Counted from the first letter of the stretch, positions 49,490 through 59,889 are shown. The stretch is DNA of 64,000 bases from Punica granatum (GCF_007655135.1 NC_045129.1:38069122-38133121), one strand, 5' to 3'. Notes: generated by a model not told the origin, from the sequence alone. Program-made: numbers and translations.

Positions 49490-50640
49490 TAGGATGAATC
49501 GAGGTTGTATGGGAGGGAAATAAATCTGCTGTGTTTTTATCTCGTTCTACCTGGCAGAATCTCAGACCAAAAAAGAGAGAGGTTGCTTGGTACAAAGTGA
49601 CCTGGCTCCCGGGTAATGTCCCTAGAGTTTCCTTCGTGTGCAGTGCTGGCTTGTTATACTGAATAGGTTGGCTACGAAGGAGAGGCTTGTAGGTTGGGAA
49701 GTCCTGTTGACTTCATTAAATAGTGAATTCTGTGGTTTAGAAATGGATTGATAACCAAAAAATTTCAAAATTTTCACATTTTAACGATTTTAGTACGAAC
49801 CTTTTTTTAGCATAAATTACCGATTTGATAACGACGTTAGCACACTATCAATATCTCCATAAATTTTAACTAGAATTGCTGACGTGTACATGACGGTGCC
49901 ACATTGCTTGTAGTGATTGGTCGTGTGGGTTTCACGTTTTTCAAAAAATTAGAAATATTCTGAATTTTTTTAAAAAAAAAAGGGGCTATAAGGCCGCAAG
50001 TGAGGAGGAGGGGAGGTGGCCGGTGGTGGGAGGCTCGACGCTGACCTCAACAACCCAATCCCCCCCCCAAAAAAAAAAAAACTTCAGTTGGGATCGCCGA
50101 CGACCTCTGCTGTCGTGAGTCACATGGCACCGTTATGTACACGTCAGCAATTCCGATTAAAATTAACAGAGATATTGGCGTTGTGCTAACATCGTTATCA
50201 AATCGGTAGTTTGTGATTTAATTTGCTAAATAAAAAAGTTCGTGCTGAAATCGTTAAAATATGAAAAGTTTGAGATTTTTTTTTTCTATTAACCTTTTAG
50301 AAACTGAATCACGAGATCATTTGTTCTTTGGATGCCATGTTACAAAAGTTATATGGTTGAGTGTACTCTGTAAAGTAGAAGTTTTAAAGAGAGTTTTGGA
50401 TTGGAATTCTGAATTTAGGTGATTAATATCTTTAAAGGGGAGGAAACTTGATCTAATAACTCTAAGATTGGCCTAGACTTGTTACGTTTATTATATGTGG
50501 AAGGAGAGAATTTGCAGAATCTTTCAAACAGCGGAATTCTTTTGTTGCGGAATTCTTTTGTTGCGAGATACTTAAATGAATTTCAAAAGCACTTAAAATT
50601 AATGGGGTTCTCAACAATGAGTTTCCAATTAAATTTGTAA
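49490..50640 (+). mobile_element. Degenerate LINE 3' fragment split by a Mutator-like insertion
   Basis: 49490-49743 translates, with stops, to LINE polyprotein C-terminal sequence (a WYKVTWLPGNVPRVSFVC-like stretch, then EFCGLE). The frame resumes at 50295 with ETESRDHLFFGCH and continues to about 50640. It parallels the zinc-binding region of the LINE at 5.6-6.4 kb. Removing 49744-50294 plus one target repeat restores a continuous EFCGLETESRDHLFF segment. Several in-frame stops show it is dead. Confidence 0.75.
49744..50294. mobile_element. Mutator-like element inserted in a LINE, near-perfect 9-bp TSD
   Basis: Flanked by GTTTAGAAA (49735-49743) and TTTTAGAAA (50295-50303), matching at 8 of 9 positions. 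The arms are long inverted repeats. For example, GACGTGTACATGACGGTGCC on the left pairs with the reverse complement of GGCACCGTTATGTACACGTC on the right, and TTTTAACGATTTTAGTACGA pairs with the far arm. The centre is GC-rich (49985-50125) and contains GGGATCGCCGACGACCTC. No coding capacity. Confidence 0.78.
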
Positions 50641-50909
50641 AAAATATAATAATTATAATACATAGTATTTATAGGTTTGTTGTATTATTAGAATATGGTA
50701 CATATTTTCAACGCTATAATGCACCCCATATGTTTTTTGCTTTTTATTTTTAAATAAAAGAATCCTCATAATTTTACGTAAAGCATCCTCATGATATTTG
50801 AGTACATTCTAGCATGATATCATGTGTCAAAAATGTATTGTGATCAAATGTAATATATTGCAGTAAGCTTAAGCTATAATAGTAACATAAAAAAAAATAA
50901 TGAGATTCT

Positions 50910-52086
50910 CACTACAAGAAAAACTCCTTTTAGAAAACAATGATGTTTGCTTCTAAAAGCCATTTATTTGCCTCTAAAGGTATTAGATACAAAAGAGTAA
51001 ATTGCCCCATTTATTTGTGTCGATTTAGATCTATAGAGGAAAATTAGCAACAATTAATATAGTTGTTAATTCATATTTTTAGTGTTCATTAAATTTGCCT
51101 CCAAAAGGAGATATAACAACAAATTTTGTTAAGAAATTTATTAGTTAGGACAATTGTAATTGCTTCTATAAAATTTTTCACAATAAATTATGGTAATTAT
51201 ATTTGATTATTATTTCTCTCATATCTTTATATTGTGACCTGAACCCAACTCGAACCTTGACCTATGGCACAATATTTTTAGTCTCGCGCCTTTACCATTT
51301 CGCCACCAATGCATCTTTGAATTGAATTGCATTTAATTTATATGTAATATTTTTTTCAAGACTCAATAAATATGTAAAATTTTCATTTATATAATTATTA
51401 AAATTAAGAAAATAATTAATATGCATATAAAATTAAATCAAACATTATGCATATATATTGTTAATTCTCGGATGGTAAGTTGAAGATTGTTAAATTATCC
51501 AAAGAATTGTGTAATAAATCATCTATAAACTCAATAGATTAAATAAAATACACAAAAATAATGCTAATGTACTATTTTATTTAATTCAAAATCTGCATAA
51601 TACAATTCACATCCATAAATAAACAAAATATATTTTCAACTTATGTTGAGAGTAATTTGAATATTTTTTAATTCATGTTGAATAAATTACTTATTTTAGG
51701 TAAAAATAATCCATCAACATTTTATCTACTTACTCTGTAGGTAAAATTTTGTAAATTTGAGGCAAATGAGAATTAGATTTAGAGAAAATTGTATTTTACC
51801 TCTAAAAGTCTTTTGCATTCTAAAAAAATATTTAGAGACAAATTTTCTATATGCCTCAACTAATATATTTCTAAAAGTTATTCTTTTCAGGCAAAATACT
51901 TATTTGTTGCTAATAATTGTGGTGTGTATTTACAATTTAGTAAAGTATTAATTTTAGTTGTTTTTAGAGACAAATAAAATTCATATAAGAGACATATATT
52001 GTATTTGTCTCAAAATGAGAATTAAAGAGACTAATATTATAATTGTCTCTCATTATTTATCTCTAATAAGGGTTTTTCTTTTAGTG
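50910..52086. mobile_element. Non-autonomous CACTA (En/Spm-like) element
   Basis: The left terminus is CACTACAAGAAAAAC (50910-50924). The right terminus ends GTTTTTCTTTTAGTG, whose reverse complement is CACTAAAAGAAAAAC. Subterminal sequence on both sides is rich in short repeats built on GCCTCTAAA/TTTAGAGAC motifs, typical of transposase-binding arrays in this superfamily. No transposase ORF is present. The expected 3-bp target duplication is not identical (TCT against TTA), suggesting decay. Confidence 0.72.
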
Positions 52087-52315
52087 TTAGTTTGATGTAG
52101 ACATGATTTTTTGTCAACTAACAGCTCATCTTCTTTCGATGCAGCGTGTGGTCAATGATCTACAAACTAAATTATGTTAACTCATACGTTTCCATGAGAA
52201 AGATCGCCATCAAATTGTCATATGGCGTCATTATCAAACATGTCCTGCTAATTTTTTTTCCCTTATGTCGATACGAGAATATGACAAACAGCCAAAATTT
52301 CTGAAAAAACTTTTT

Positions 52316-53043
52316 TAAGGCTGTTATTTGGTGAAAGGGAATATGGATTCGGATAAAGATTTTTGAAATCTTCAACTCCATGTTTGGCGATATCACAATA
52401 TAGGACCACGAATTGGGATTGGTCGAATATGATCACTGAGACACTGATTACCCTGAGGGGATGGATTTACCTTAGATTGGAATAATTTTTAGACATAATA
52501 AGGAAATACTCGCACTCTGTTATGTAATTTACAAAGTCTACTATCAAGTATAGAGAAGAGAGGAACGAGGTGCATGATAGTTGCCAGATGCCTCTGGTGG
52601 TTGCCGGTAGCGCCAAAAATGCCGGCGACCTCGACTGCACAGAAGTGGACAATGTCAGGTCACCACTGGCTTAAAATCGTCTGTCGGAGGGAGAGGGACT
52701 GGCTGGTGCAGTGGTGCCAGCCACCACTAGTCCTCTTCCTCTCTCTCTTCGAGGAAATGAGAGAGAGCACAAATTTTAGGATGGTGGTCGTCGGTGTCGG
52801 CCAACCACTGCATCTTTCCTTCTAAGCTCTGTTTCAACTGCGTTTTATTTATTTATTTATTTATTTGGAAATTATTTTAATTTGAAAAATATTAAGCTAT
52901 TGATGAGCATATAGGTAATTTCCTCTTCATGTTTCAATCCCAAGTCATGAAATGAATAAAACGGTATTTTATTAGGATATTCGATAGCCTTGAGATTTTA
53001 AATCCATCCCATCCTTCCGACCGATCCGTGCGACCAAACATAA
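52316..53043. mobile_element. Harbinger/Tourist-like element, second copy of the 3.7-kb family
   Basis: The right part aligns with 4430-4570 (shared AATGAAT(G/A)AAAC, TTAGGATATT, and a CGACCAAA-type end). The centre has GCCGGCGACCTCGACTG (52621-52637) and CCACTACCACC-like GC-rich sequence. The left end (GGCTGTTATTTGGTGAAAG, next to TTAA) is more diverged. Confidence 0.5.
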
Positions 53044-53359
53044 TATATATAAGTATGAAAAGAGTTCCCCATATAAATCATGTATGTGTGTGTAGTTCTT
53101 TAAACAAATGGAATAAATGGTCTCTCCTAAAACAAATTGCACTCAATAATCTTTGTATCATCAAATTTTTGTTTGCTCTCACCTTCAACCTCAAGGGAAA
53201 ATTTCAAGACAATTTATAGGTTTATTATAGCATAACATTAATTGATCAATAAATTATTATTTTTTTTTGGTTCTTCCTTTTCTTTTGGTCCCAATCCACA
53301 AAAGGTTTTTATAGTATGCTGATTACACAGATACTTGTTGATAAAATGACTTCTAAACT

Positions 53360-53675
53360 GATATATGAATTATGAAGAGATAAGATATTGCCCTTCTTCA
53401 TGAAAAGCTGACCATAGTCCGAAGACGGAGAATATAACTACGTTGTGATATGAGTTGTCCATCAGATCTGCAAGAAATCTGCATGTTCGAGTGCGCGAGA
53501 TTATGGCTATTGGCAAGTTCCATACACGTGAACACAAAACGAAAATAGAGATGAAATTTAGGTCCTAAAAGACCTAGCAAATGCTCACAAGATCTGCAAT
53601 GTGGCAGTAATAAAGTCTGAGAATCCGAGGTGTTGCAATTTGCATAAATCTTACAAGAGAAACAATATCACAACG
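53360..53675 (-). pseudogene. Stray copy of GDT1-like exon 5 and its flanking introns
   Basis: This block aligns with 45215-45530 of the GDT1-like gene, in the same orientation. It covers the end of exon 5 (CTTCATGAAAAGC on the plus strand), the exon body (TTGTGATATGA, GTCCAT), the acceptor region (AGAAATCTGCATGTTC) and about 170 bp of intron 4 (AGATTATG, ATTGGCAAGTTC, ATGCTCA). The exon copy has many substitutions, a 9-nt deletion and a shifted frame. No other exons of the gene are seen here, so it is a non-functional fragment of a segmental copy. Confidence 0.75.
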
Positions 53676-53689
53676 CAGAAAAGAAACTT

Positions 53690-54355
53690 GAAATGAAATA
53701 TTCGTATTTAAAACAACATATATAATGAATTATTTTCCTTCGCCCTCGATTTTTATCTGTACCTTACCGCAATCAAATTTTCACCGATTGCATAGAAATA
53801 TCAGTTATACAATTATGAATACTATCTTAAGCAGTACGTAGGTTTTAGGCAGTGTAGCACATCTAATCTTTTAGGTCGGCCTTCGCTTTCATTTGTATAC
53901 CCAGCAACCCAATTCAACTTAAACTCGTAAACTGGACAAGGCACATACGATTACTGACAATACGCAAGGTAGTTCGAGGCCAAATAATTCTCCACACAAT
54001 CCATATGCGCATGTAATCCCTTCTAGTCACAAATAATTTTCTTTCTTCCTTAAAATATAACTAGTCATTTCATTTGCATGTTGCGCAAGACTATTATTCT
54101 TAGAAAACTTGTACATTCTAATGTTTAGCTAGATTTTTCAAAATAATAATTAGTATGTAATTGTATAGCTAATTCTTTAATAATCATCAAGATAACATTG
54201 AACAAAAGAAATGTTAATTTTACAAAAGTATTAATCCTTATAAATAAGATTAGTAAAATCATATATGTAGAGTTATTTCAATTAAAATTAAGGTTTTTAA
54301 TTAAAGAAACTTTTAACATCAAAATGGTAGAAAATGATGATAAAAATAATATTTA
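53690..54355. other. Intergenic DNA, nothing recognised
   Basis: AT-rich, with no ORF or repeat structure that I can support. Confidence 0.4.
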
Positions 54356-54357
54356 TT

Positions 54358-54800
54358 GTATATAGGCAATACAATCAAAGTATCTTTAACGGTTTATTAT
54401 ATATAGGCAAATGAAAAAGTCTTTCAATGAGGAGTCTCGAATTTAAGATTTTGAACAAATGGTGCAATATGGTATATAACCCAGCAATTATTTATATATA
54501 TATTATACATAGATTTGATAGTGTTCTTACAAAATAATAATAATAATAATAATAGTAGTAGTAGTAATAATATGTAAATTCTCCCATTTTTGCGATAATG
54601 TGTTATTTATAGATACACATATCAAAGATAACAATTTATTATTTTTAGCCAATAAAATCAAAGTAACTTTTAATATAAGGCAACAATTTATTATATATAG
54701 GCAAATGAAAGGTCTTTCAATGAAGAGTCTCGAATTCAGGATTTTGGACAAATGGCACAATATGATAAATGACCCAGCAATTATATATTATATGTAGGTT
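54358..54800. repeat. Direct repeats of about 150 bp with an intervening (AAT)n tract
   Basis: 54358-54510 and 54640-54800 share AATCAAAGTA, TTTATTATATATAGGCAAAT, TCTTTCAATGA(G/A)GAGTCTCG and ACCCAGCAATTAT in the same order and orientation. An (AAT)n/(AGT)n microsatellite (54533-54570) lies between them. They probably belong to the Helitron-like element ending at 55042. Confidence 0.6.
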
Positions 54801-54999
54801 CTCCTTTATGTGTAAGGGGGACCTAACAAATTGTATGATCCAGTTTTGGTTTTTTGCTAAAACTTGGTATAAATTCTCAACTTCTTATATTGTGTGAATT
54901 ACTGTAGTTGATAAATAATTGTCAGTTGATTCAAAAAGATTCTTAGTATCGGTTTAAGTGATTAAGCAGAATCTTGAACTGATTTCAATTAAACAACAC

Positions 55000-55042
55000 T
55001 ATGAATGTTCACTCCCTGCGCACAGCCCGGCACGGGGTCTAG
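55000..55042 (+). mobile_element. Candidate Helitron 3' terminus
   Basis: A short GC-rich hairpin (GCCCGGCACGGGG, CCCG pairing with CGGG) is followed two bases later by CTAG and then a T. This is the CTRR-plus-T arrangement of Helitron 3' ends. The 5' TC end was not located. A similar motif in reverse (CTAG at 55328, then CCCGTGCGATGCCGCGG) may be the end of a second, oppositely oriented element. Confidence 0.4.
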
Positions 55043-55331
55043 TTAATGATTGAAAAGACAGAAAATGCAACGAAGAATCATTAGCTCATATATCATCATA
55101 TGTTGGGAGAAATGGTACGAATTGTGAAGAAGCGCTATGAAATGATAGCGTCGGACTTCAAGTCCGACAGTTTACCTTCAAAGTACTCCCACTAGGCCCA
55201 ATGAAGACCAAGATGGGCCCATTACTTGTGTATTGGCCTAAGGTATGCAAAATTGCAAATAGCAAAGAAATACAAAAGGGGAATCATGAAACAGCAAACC
55301 ACGTTTATACTAATCAAATCATTTATACTAG

Positions 55332-57085
55332 GAAAAGATCCCGTGCGATGCCGCGGAGCTAAAATAATTCTTCGATCAATAATATTGTAATTTATTAAAT
55401 TATGTTGTAATTTATAAATATGAACCATAATTTCATATAAAAAGTAGCTTTTATAAATTTCATAAATTCTTGATATTACTACATAAAGAAATTGTCGTAC
55501 AGTATGAAAGCTTTTCATTTAGTAGGGTTTTTTTTTTAATTGCTCATGCTATCATTCCATTTATCAACTCATATTTTGTTCTCTTCTTGAATAAGCTCAT
55601 CAATATCCATTTTTTCACCTATTTTATGTTAACTTTATTATTATGCAATCCAAATTTTAATTAATTTTTTTTACAGTAGAAGAAGTAAAAGATTGTTAAT
55701 ATATTTCAATATATTTGTTAAGGCATGGTAATTTTGAAATTCTTCCGAATGATGTAAGAAGAAATCAAAAGAATAGACACAAAAGAGAAATGAAATGTAG
55801 TATAGTAGTATACGTTCTTGCTTGCGACTCAAATATGATGGGTTCAATTCTCTCTATGCTAATGGGTCTTGCTGGATCTCCTTGTTTAAATTTCTATTTT
55901 TCTTGTATTATTAAGCCCATGAGCCTTTTCCATAATCGATAGAAAAGAAGGTACAAGAATAGAAATTAGAAAACAGGTTTATGCAGAAATTATATAAATA
56001 GGAAAGAAAAGCCCATGAGCCTTTTGTGACGTTGGTTTTGTTATAATACAAAAAAGTAATAAAAAAAAGGGGCAGCCACAGTGTCCGGACTCAGGTATGT
56101 TGGGAAAGGCAGACGACATCATACCACTGCAATCAATCTTTTACCCTTGACCTCTTCTATCATGCTTTTAATTTGTTGGACAAAAATGGAGACGGGACAC
56201 GTTGCAGCTTTTCCTGCACACATGATGAAACAAGAGTTTTAGCATATAGTAATAATAATAATGATGATGATCCTTCCACCCAGAAAAGAAAAAAAAAACC
56301 CTCTACATTTAAAAAACAATTATATGCCACATTCGCGGAAAATTGGGACCATTAACTCGGTTTTATGAGCGAGATCTCAATCTATAATGGGATTGCGCCA
56401 TGAGAATGTGAGAATTATGATCCAATTGATCTGTAATCTCATTGAGGCCATTGCCACCTTCTATATGACAATAGCTAGGCGGTAGTTGGGGTCACCTAGC
56501 TACCTTTATAGCTATTTTTCCTCATCGGCATGGACATTGGACCATGTACAACTCACGGAACTTAGGACCATGATAGGATAGGGATGACACAAAAAGGACA
56601 AAAAATCTTTGTTCGAATGGAATGCAATTATAGGAAAACAGAGCCACTCAATATATGTTCAATTCAGACAATTTTAACTATCATCTACGAAAGGCCACCA
56701 GGCGCTATATATGCAAGCTCATTAGCAAAGGGATGGTGTCGACGACCAAGATTACATGAGCAACCCGGGACTGGATGCCAACTGAATGATCGACCTTAGA
56801 AGCGTTTTTAAGGGTGAATTAAGACAGTTTTTCACACTTTAGAGGCGTAAGAGGAGATTTTCGGAACTATAGCCTACATTTGCAAATCTCAAGCTAGTCC
56901 GTCCTCTCTGGGAAACAAAAAGTCAAACTAAATATTCAATGAATATTACTCATTTACTTTGCATGAATAAGAATCAATTCAAAATGACTTGTAAGTGAGA
57001 ATACGTGCATCTAATGTGAGGCTAATTTTCCACTTTTAGATATCTTAATTGGGTATTACACATCCAAATGGATGAGGGATGAGTA
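55332..57085. other. Intergenic DNA with a SINE-like copy
   Basis: A SINE-like block (55800-55950, plus) has GATGGGTTCAATTCTCTC as a diverged B-box region and a tail ATTAAGCCCATGAGCCTTTT with CATAATCGATAG. The GCCCATGAGCCTTTT string recurs at about 56010. No gene is seen. Confidence 0.4.
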
Positions 57086-57089
57086 AAGT

Positions 57090-57881
57090 TATGTTTGTTT
57101 TGACTTAATTCTAAGTGTTGAAAATTTAAGCACTTAATCAAATAAGTTCTTAATTGGTTAAGGTTAAGTAAAAATTGTTTGATAAAGTTAAGTTTTGAAA
57201 ATCTAGAGTTTTTGATATACCACTCACATGTCAGTCTACTATTTTCTTTCTTTTCACTTTTGACCCCTATCTTTACTATTATTTTATTTTTATCATTTCT
57301 CAAAATAATAATAATAAAAAAGAGGAGAGAGCAGTTCGAGTTCTGGGGAAGGGAGCGGTGGTAGACATCAATTCCAATCACCATTGCCCTAATCGAGATC
57401 GTCGATGACGTTGTGGGTCACCGGCGACCTCGACTGGGTGACAGTGGCCGAGAGTGGGGCCACCACAGCCGAGATCTCGCCCCCACTCTTTCTCTTCGAA
57501 GAGAGAAAGGGGGAGGAGATTGAGGGAAAATTCTCATCATCGGTGGCCCAATCGGCGGCAACCACCCCTCCGGTGAGGTCGGAATCAAGGATGACGAGGG
57601 GGGGAGGGCTTGGTCACCTCCTCCCTCTCTCTCTCTCAAGTTAGCTGCTAAGCAGGGGACTGATTTGCAAAACTTGAAAAGTTTAGGGGCACCGCCGTAA
57701 TGAATAGACAATTGCCACCCAACTGAGCGAATTAGCTCAAAATAAATCTTTTTGATATTAAGCACTTTTTTTATTGAATCATTAAGTAAAGTAAATCTTT
57801 TTGATATTATCAAACAAGCTAAACTCAATCAAGTGCTGAATAATTAAGTTCAACACTTAATTTGAGTTATCACACACCCTA
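57090..57881 (-). mobile_element. Non-autonomous TIR element, family B, copy 2
   Basis: Its right end, reverse-complemented, reads AGGGTGTGTGATAACTCAAA and continues with TAAGTGTTGAA. Its left arm (TATGTTTGTTTTGACTTAA, then TAAGTGTTGAAAATTTAAG) matches the right arm of the 42.0-kb element. The centre (57325-57650) is GC-rich with GGTCACCGGCGACCTCGACTG (57415-57435). It ends 520 bp before the aspartic protease start, so it may touch that gene's upstream region. Confidence 0.55.
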
Positions 57882-58199
57882 ATACTCACCCAATATTTAC
57901 TTAAAAAAAGCAAAAGCAAAAGTAAAAGGAGATTAACTCTACTTAAGGTCGCTTCGAGATCTCTTATGGATGGATGGTCATATACAATAGAGTATAGACA
58001 AAGTAAAAGGGCTGAAAGAGAGCTACAAACACATGCAAAGGCAGTGAAAGCCCAAACCCCCTAATCTACTCTCTTTCTTTATTCAACACAACCTTTTCCT
58101 CCCTCAAAATCTTTCCAGTCCCATCGTCATCTCCATCTCCATCTCCATCTTCCACCACCACCAGCACCGCCATTCATTATCACCATGGCCCCACCTGTC

Positions 58200-58210
58200 C
58201 TCCTTTATAT
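58200..58210 (+). promoter_or_regulatory. Candidate TATA box of the aspartic protease gene
   Basis: CTCCTTTATATAC is a good TATA match about 200 bp before the start codon, in an otherwise pyrimidine-rich region. It implies a leader of about 170 nt containing the three upstream ATGs. Confidence 0.5.
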
Positions 58211-58303
58211 ACAAATACCACACACACATATATGCATGATATCTAAATTTGCAAATATAATATGGTTTCAGCTCCCACCAGAAGCTTGCCGTGACCCTCT
58301 TCA

Positions 58304-58417
58304 ATGAGTACTATCCCCTCCCCTGCCATTAAAGCCCCCCACCACAGTCCCCCTCCTGCTCTCGCTGTGCTCACTCTCCTCCTCCTCCTTCACTTCCGCC
58401 GAAAATGGCGCAAATGA
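58304..58417 (+). promoter_or_regulatory. Upstream ORF overlapping the aspartic protease start codon
   Basis: An ATG at 58304 opens a 37-codon frame, +2 relative to the main ORF, that stops at 58417, 13 nt inside the main coding sequence. The peptide is Pro-rich, then Leu-rich, then basic. Two shorter upstream ORFs lie before it (58232-58246, four codons; 58262-58294, ten codons). If the leader starts at the TATA-predicted site, all three are transcribed and the overlapping one should restrict translation of the protease. Confidence 0.5.
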
Positions 58418-59889
58418 GAGCCTTGCTTCCTTCAATCCTCATTGTTCTCACCCTCACCGTCATACCACTGGTTCTGTCTCGAAGCTTACCTAGCACCACC
58501 GCTCTTCTTGATGTCACCTCTGCTCTCCGGCAGGCTCACAATGTACTATCCGTGGAACCAAGAACGACGCCGTTGACCCAGCAAGAAGAGACCCAACAAC
58601 AACATTCTTCTTCCTCCTCCCTCGTCCTCCAGCTACACCCGCGAGCTTCCCTTTTGAAGAATAAGCCCCTGCAGCAGCCCGACTACAGATCCCTCACACT
58701 TGCCCGGCTCGCCCGCGACTCCGTCCGGGTCGATTCCCTAGTGGCCCGATTGGATCTTGCCCGGAACCGGATCTCCAAGTCAGATCTGAAGCCGGTCGAC
58801 GTGGAGGTCGAGCGGCAGTATGGCGCCAAAGGCCTCCAGGGTCCGGTGGTCTCCGGGACGAGTCAGGGCAGCGGCGAGTACTTTTCCAGCCTCGGGATTG
58901 GCAGCCCGCCGAGCCAGGTCTACATGGTGATCGACACCGGCAGCGACGTCAACTGGGTGCAATGCGCCCCCTGCGCCGACTGCTACCAGCAAACCGACCC
59001 CATCTTCGATCCGGTTTCCTCTTCGTCCTTCTCCCCTCTCTCCTGCGACACGAAGCAGTGCCGGTCCCTCGACCTGTCGGAGTGCCGGAACCGCACGTGC
59101 CTCTACGAGGTCTCCTACGGCGACGGCTCCTTCACCGTGGGGGATTTCGTGACGGAGACCATCACCCTCGGCTCGGCCAAGATCGACAACTTGGCCATCG
59201 GGTGCGGCCACAACAACCAGGGCCTCTTCGTCGGCGCCGCCGGGCTGCTGGGGCTCGGCGGCGGCTCGCTTTCCCTCCCCTCGCAGCTCAACGCCACGTC
59301 GTTTTCATACTGCCTCGTGGACCGCGACTCCGACTCCGCCTCGACTCTCGAGTTCAACACCCCGCTGCCCCCTAACGTCGTCACCACGCCGTTAGTCCGG
59401 AACCCCCAGCTGGACACCTTCCTCTACGTTGCCCTGACGGGGATCAGCGTGGGCGGGGACCGGCTGCCGCTGTCCGACTCGCTGTTCAGGCTCGACGGCA
59501 ACGGGGACGGCGGGGTCATTGTCGACTCGGGCACCGCCGTCACGCGACTCCAGACGGACGCCTACAACTCGCTGAGGGACGCGTTCGTGAGGGGGACGAG
59601 GGAGCTGCCGGCGGCGGATGGGTTCGCGCTGTTCGACACGTGCTACAACCTGTCGTCGAAGGGCAGCGTGGAGGTGCCGACGGTGTCGTTTCACTTCGGG
59701 AAGGGGAAGGAGTTACCGTTGCCGGCTAAGAACTACATGATACCGGTTGACTCCAACGGTACGTTCTGCCTGGCGTTCGCGCCCACGTCCTCGGCGCTGT
59801 CGATAATTGGGAATGTCCAGCAGCAGGGGACACGTGTCGGTTTCGATCTCGCCAATTCTGCCATCGGATTCGTCCCCAATAAATGCTAG
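58405..59889 (+). CDS. A1-family aspartic protease (ASPG-type), intronless
   Basis: One uninterrupted frame of 494 residues. Residues 1-25 are a hydrophobic signal peptide ending VLS. Residues 26-150 form the propeptide. The mature pepsin fold starts at GTSQGSGEYFSSLGIGSPPS. The two catalytic motifs are DTGS (Asp177) and DSGT (Asp374). Plant nepenthesin-type features are present: the Cys-rich insert after the first motif (WVQCAPCADCYQQTDPIFDP), CLYEVSYGDGS, and AGLLGLGGGSLSLPSQL. The sequence layout closely matches the ASPARTIC PROTEASE IN GUARD CELL 1-like group. It is presumably secreted or in the endomembrane system. The coding sequence is very GC-rich compared with its flanks. Family function (stress/ABA-linked for ASPG1) should not be assumed for this member. 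Confidence 0.96.
   Translation: MAQMRALLPSILIVLTLTVIPLVLSRSLPSTTALLDVTSALRQAHNVLSVEPRTTPLTQQEETQQQHSSSSSLVLQLHPRASLLKNKPLQQPDYRSLTLARLARDSVRVDSLVARLDLARNRISKSDLKPVDVEVERQYGAKGLQGPVVSGTSQGSGEYFSSLGIGSPPSQVYMVIDTGSDVNWVQCAPCADCYQQTDPIFDPVSSSSFSPLSCDTKQCRSLDLSECRNRTCLYEVSYGDGSFTVGDFVTETITLGSAKIDNLAIGCGHNNQGLFVGAAGLLGLGGGSLSLPSQLNATSFSYCLVDRDSDSASTLEFNTPLPPNVVTTPLVRNPQLDTFLYVALTGISVGGDRLPLSDSLFRLDGNGDGGVIVDSGTAVTRLQTDAYNSLRDAFVRGTRELPAADGFALFDTCYNLSSKGSVEVPTVSFHFGKGKELPLPAKNYMIPVDSNGTFCLAFAPTSSALSIIGNVQQQGTRVGFDLANSAIGFVPNKC

Noticed and set aside
53398..53580. 60-codon minus-strand frame as a functional small gene
   Set aside because: It is a frame-shifted reading of the duplicated GDT1-like exon 5 and intron.
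58780..59694. Long antisense frames opposite the aspartic protease
   Set aside because: They arise from the very high GC content of the real coding strand, are Arg/Ala/Pro-rich and have no family features.
58405..59889. Aspartic protease as a recent retrogene because it lacks introns and is GC-rich
   Set aside because: Many plant nepenthesin-type proteases of this group are naturally intronless, and no poly(A) tail or target duplication flanks the gene.
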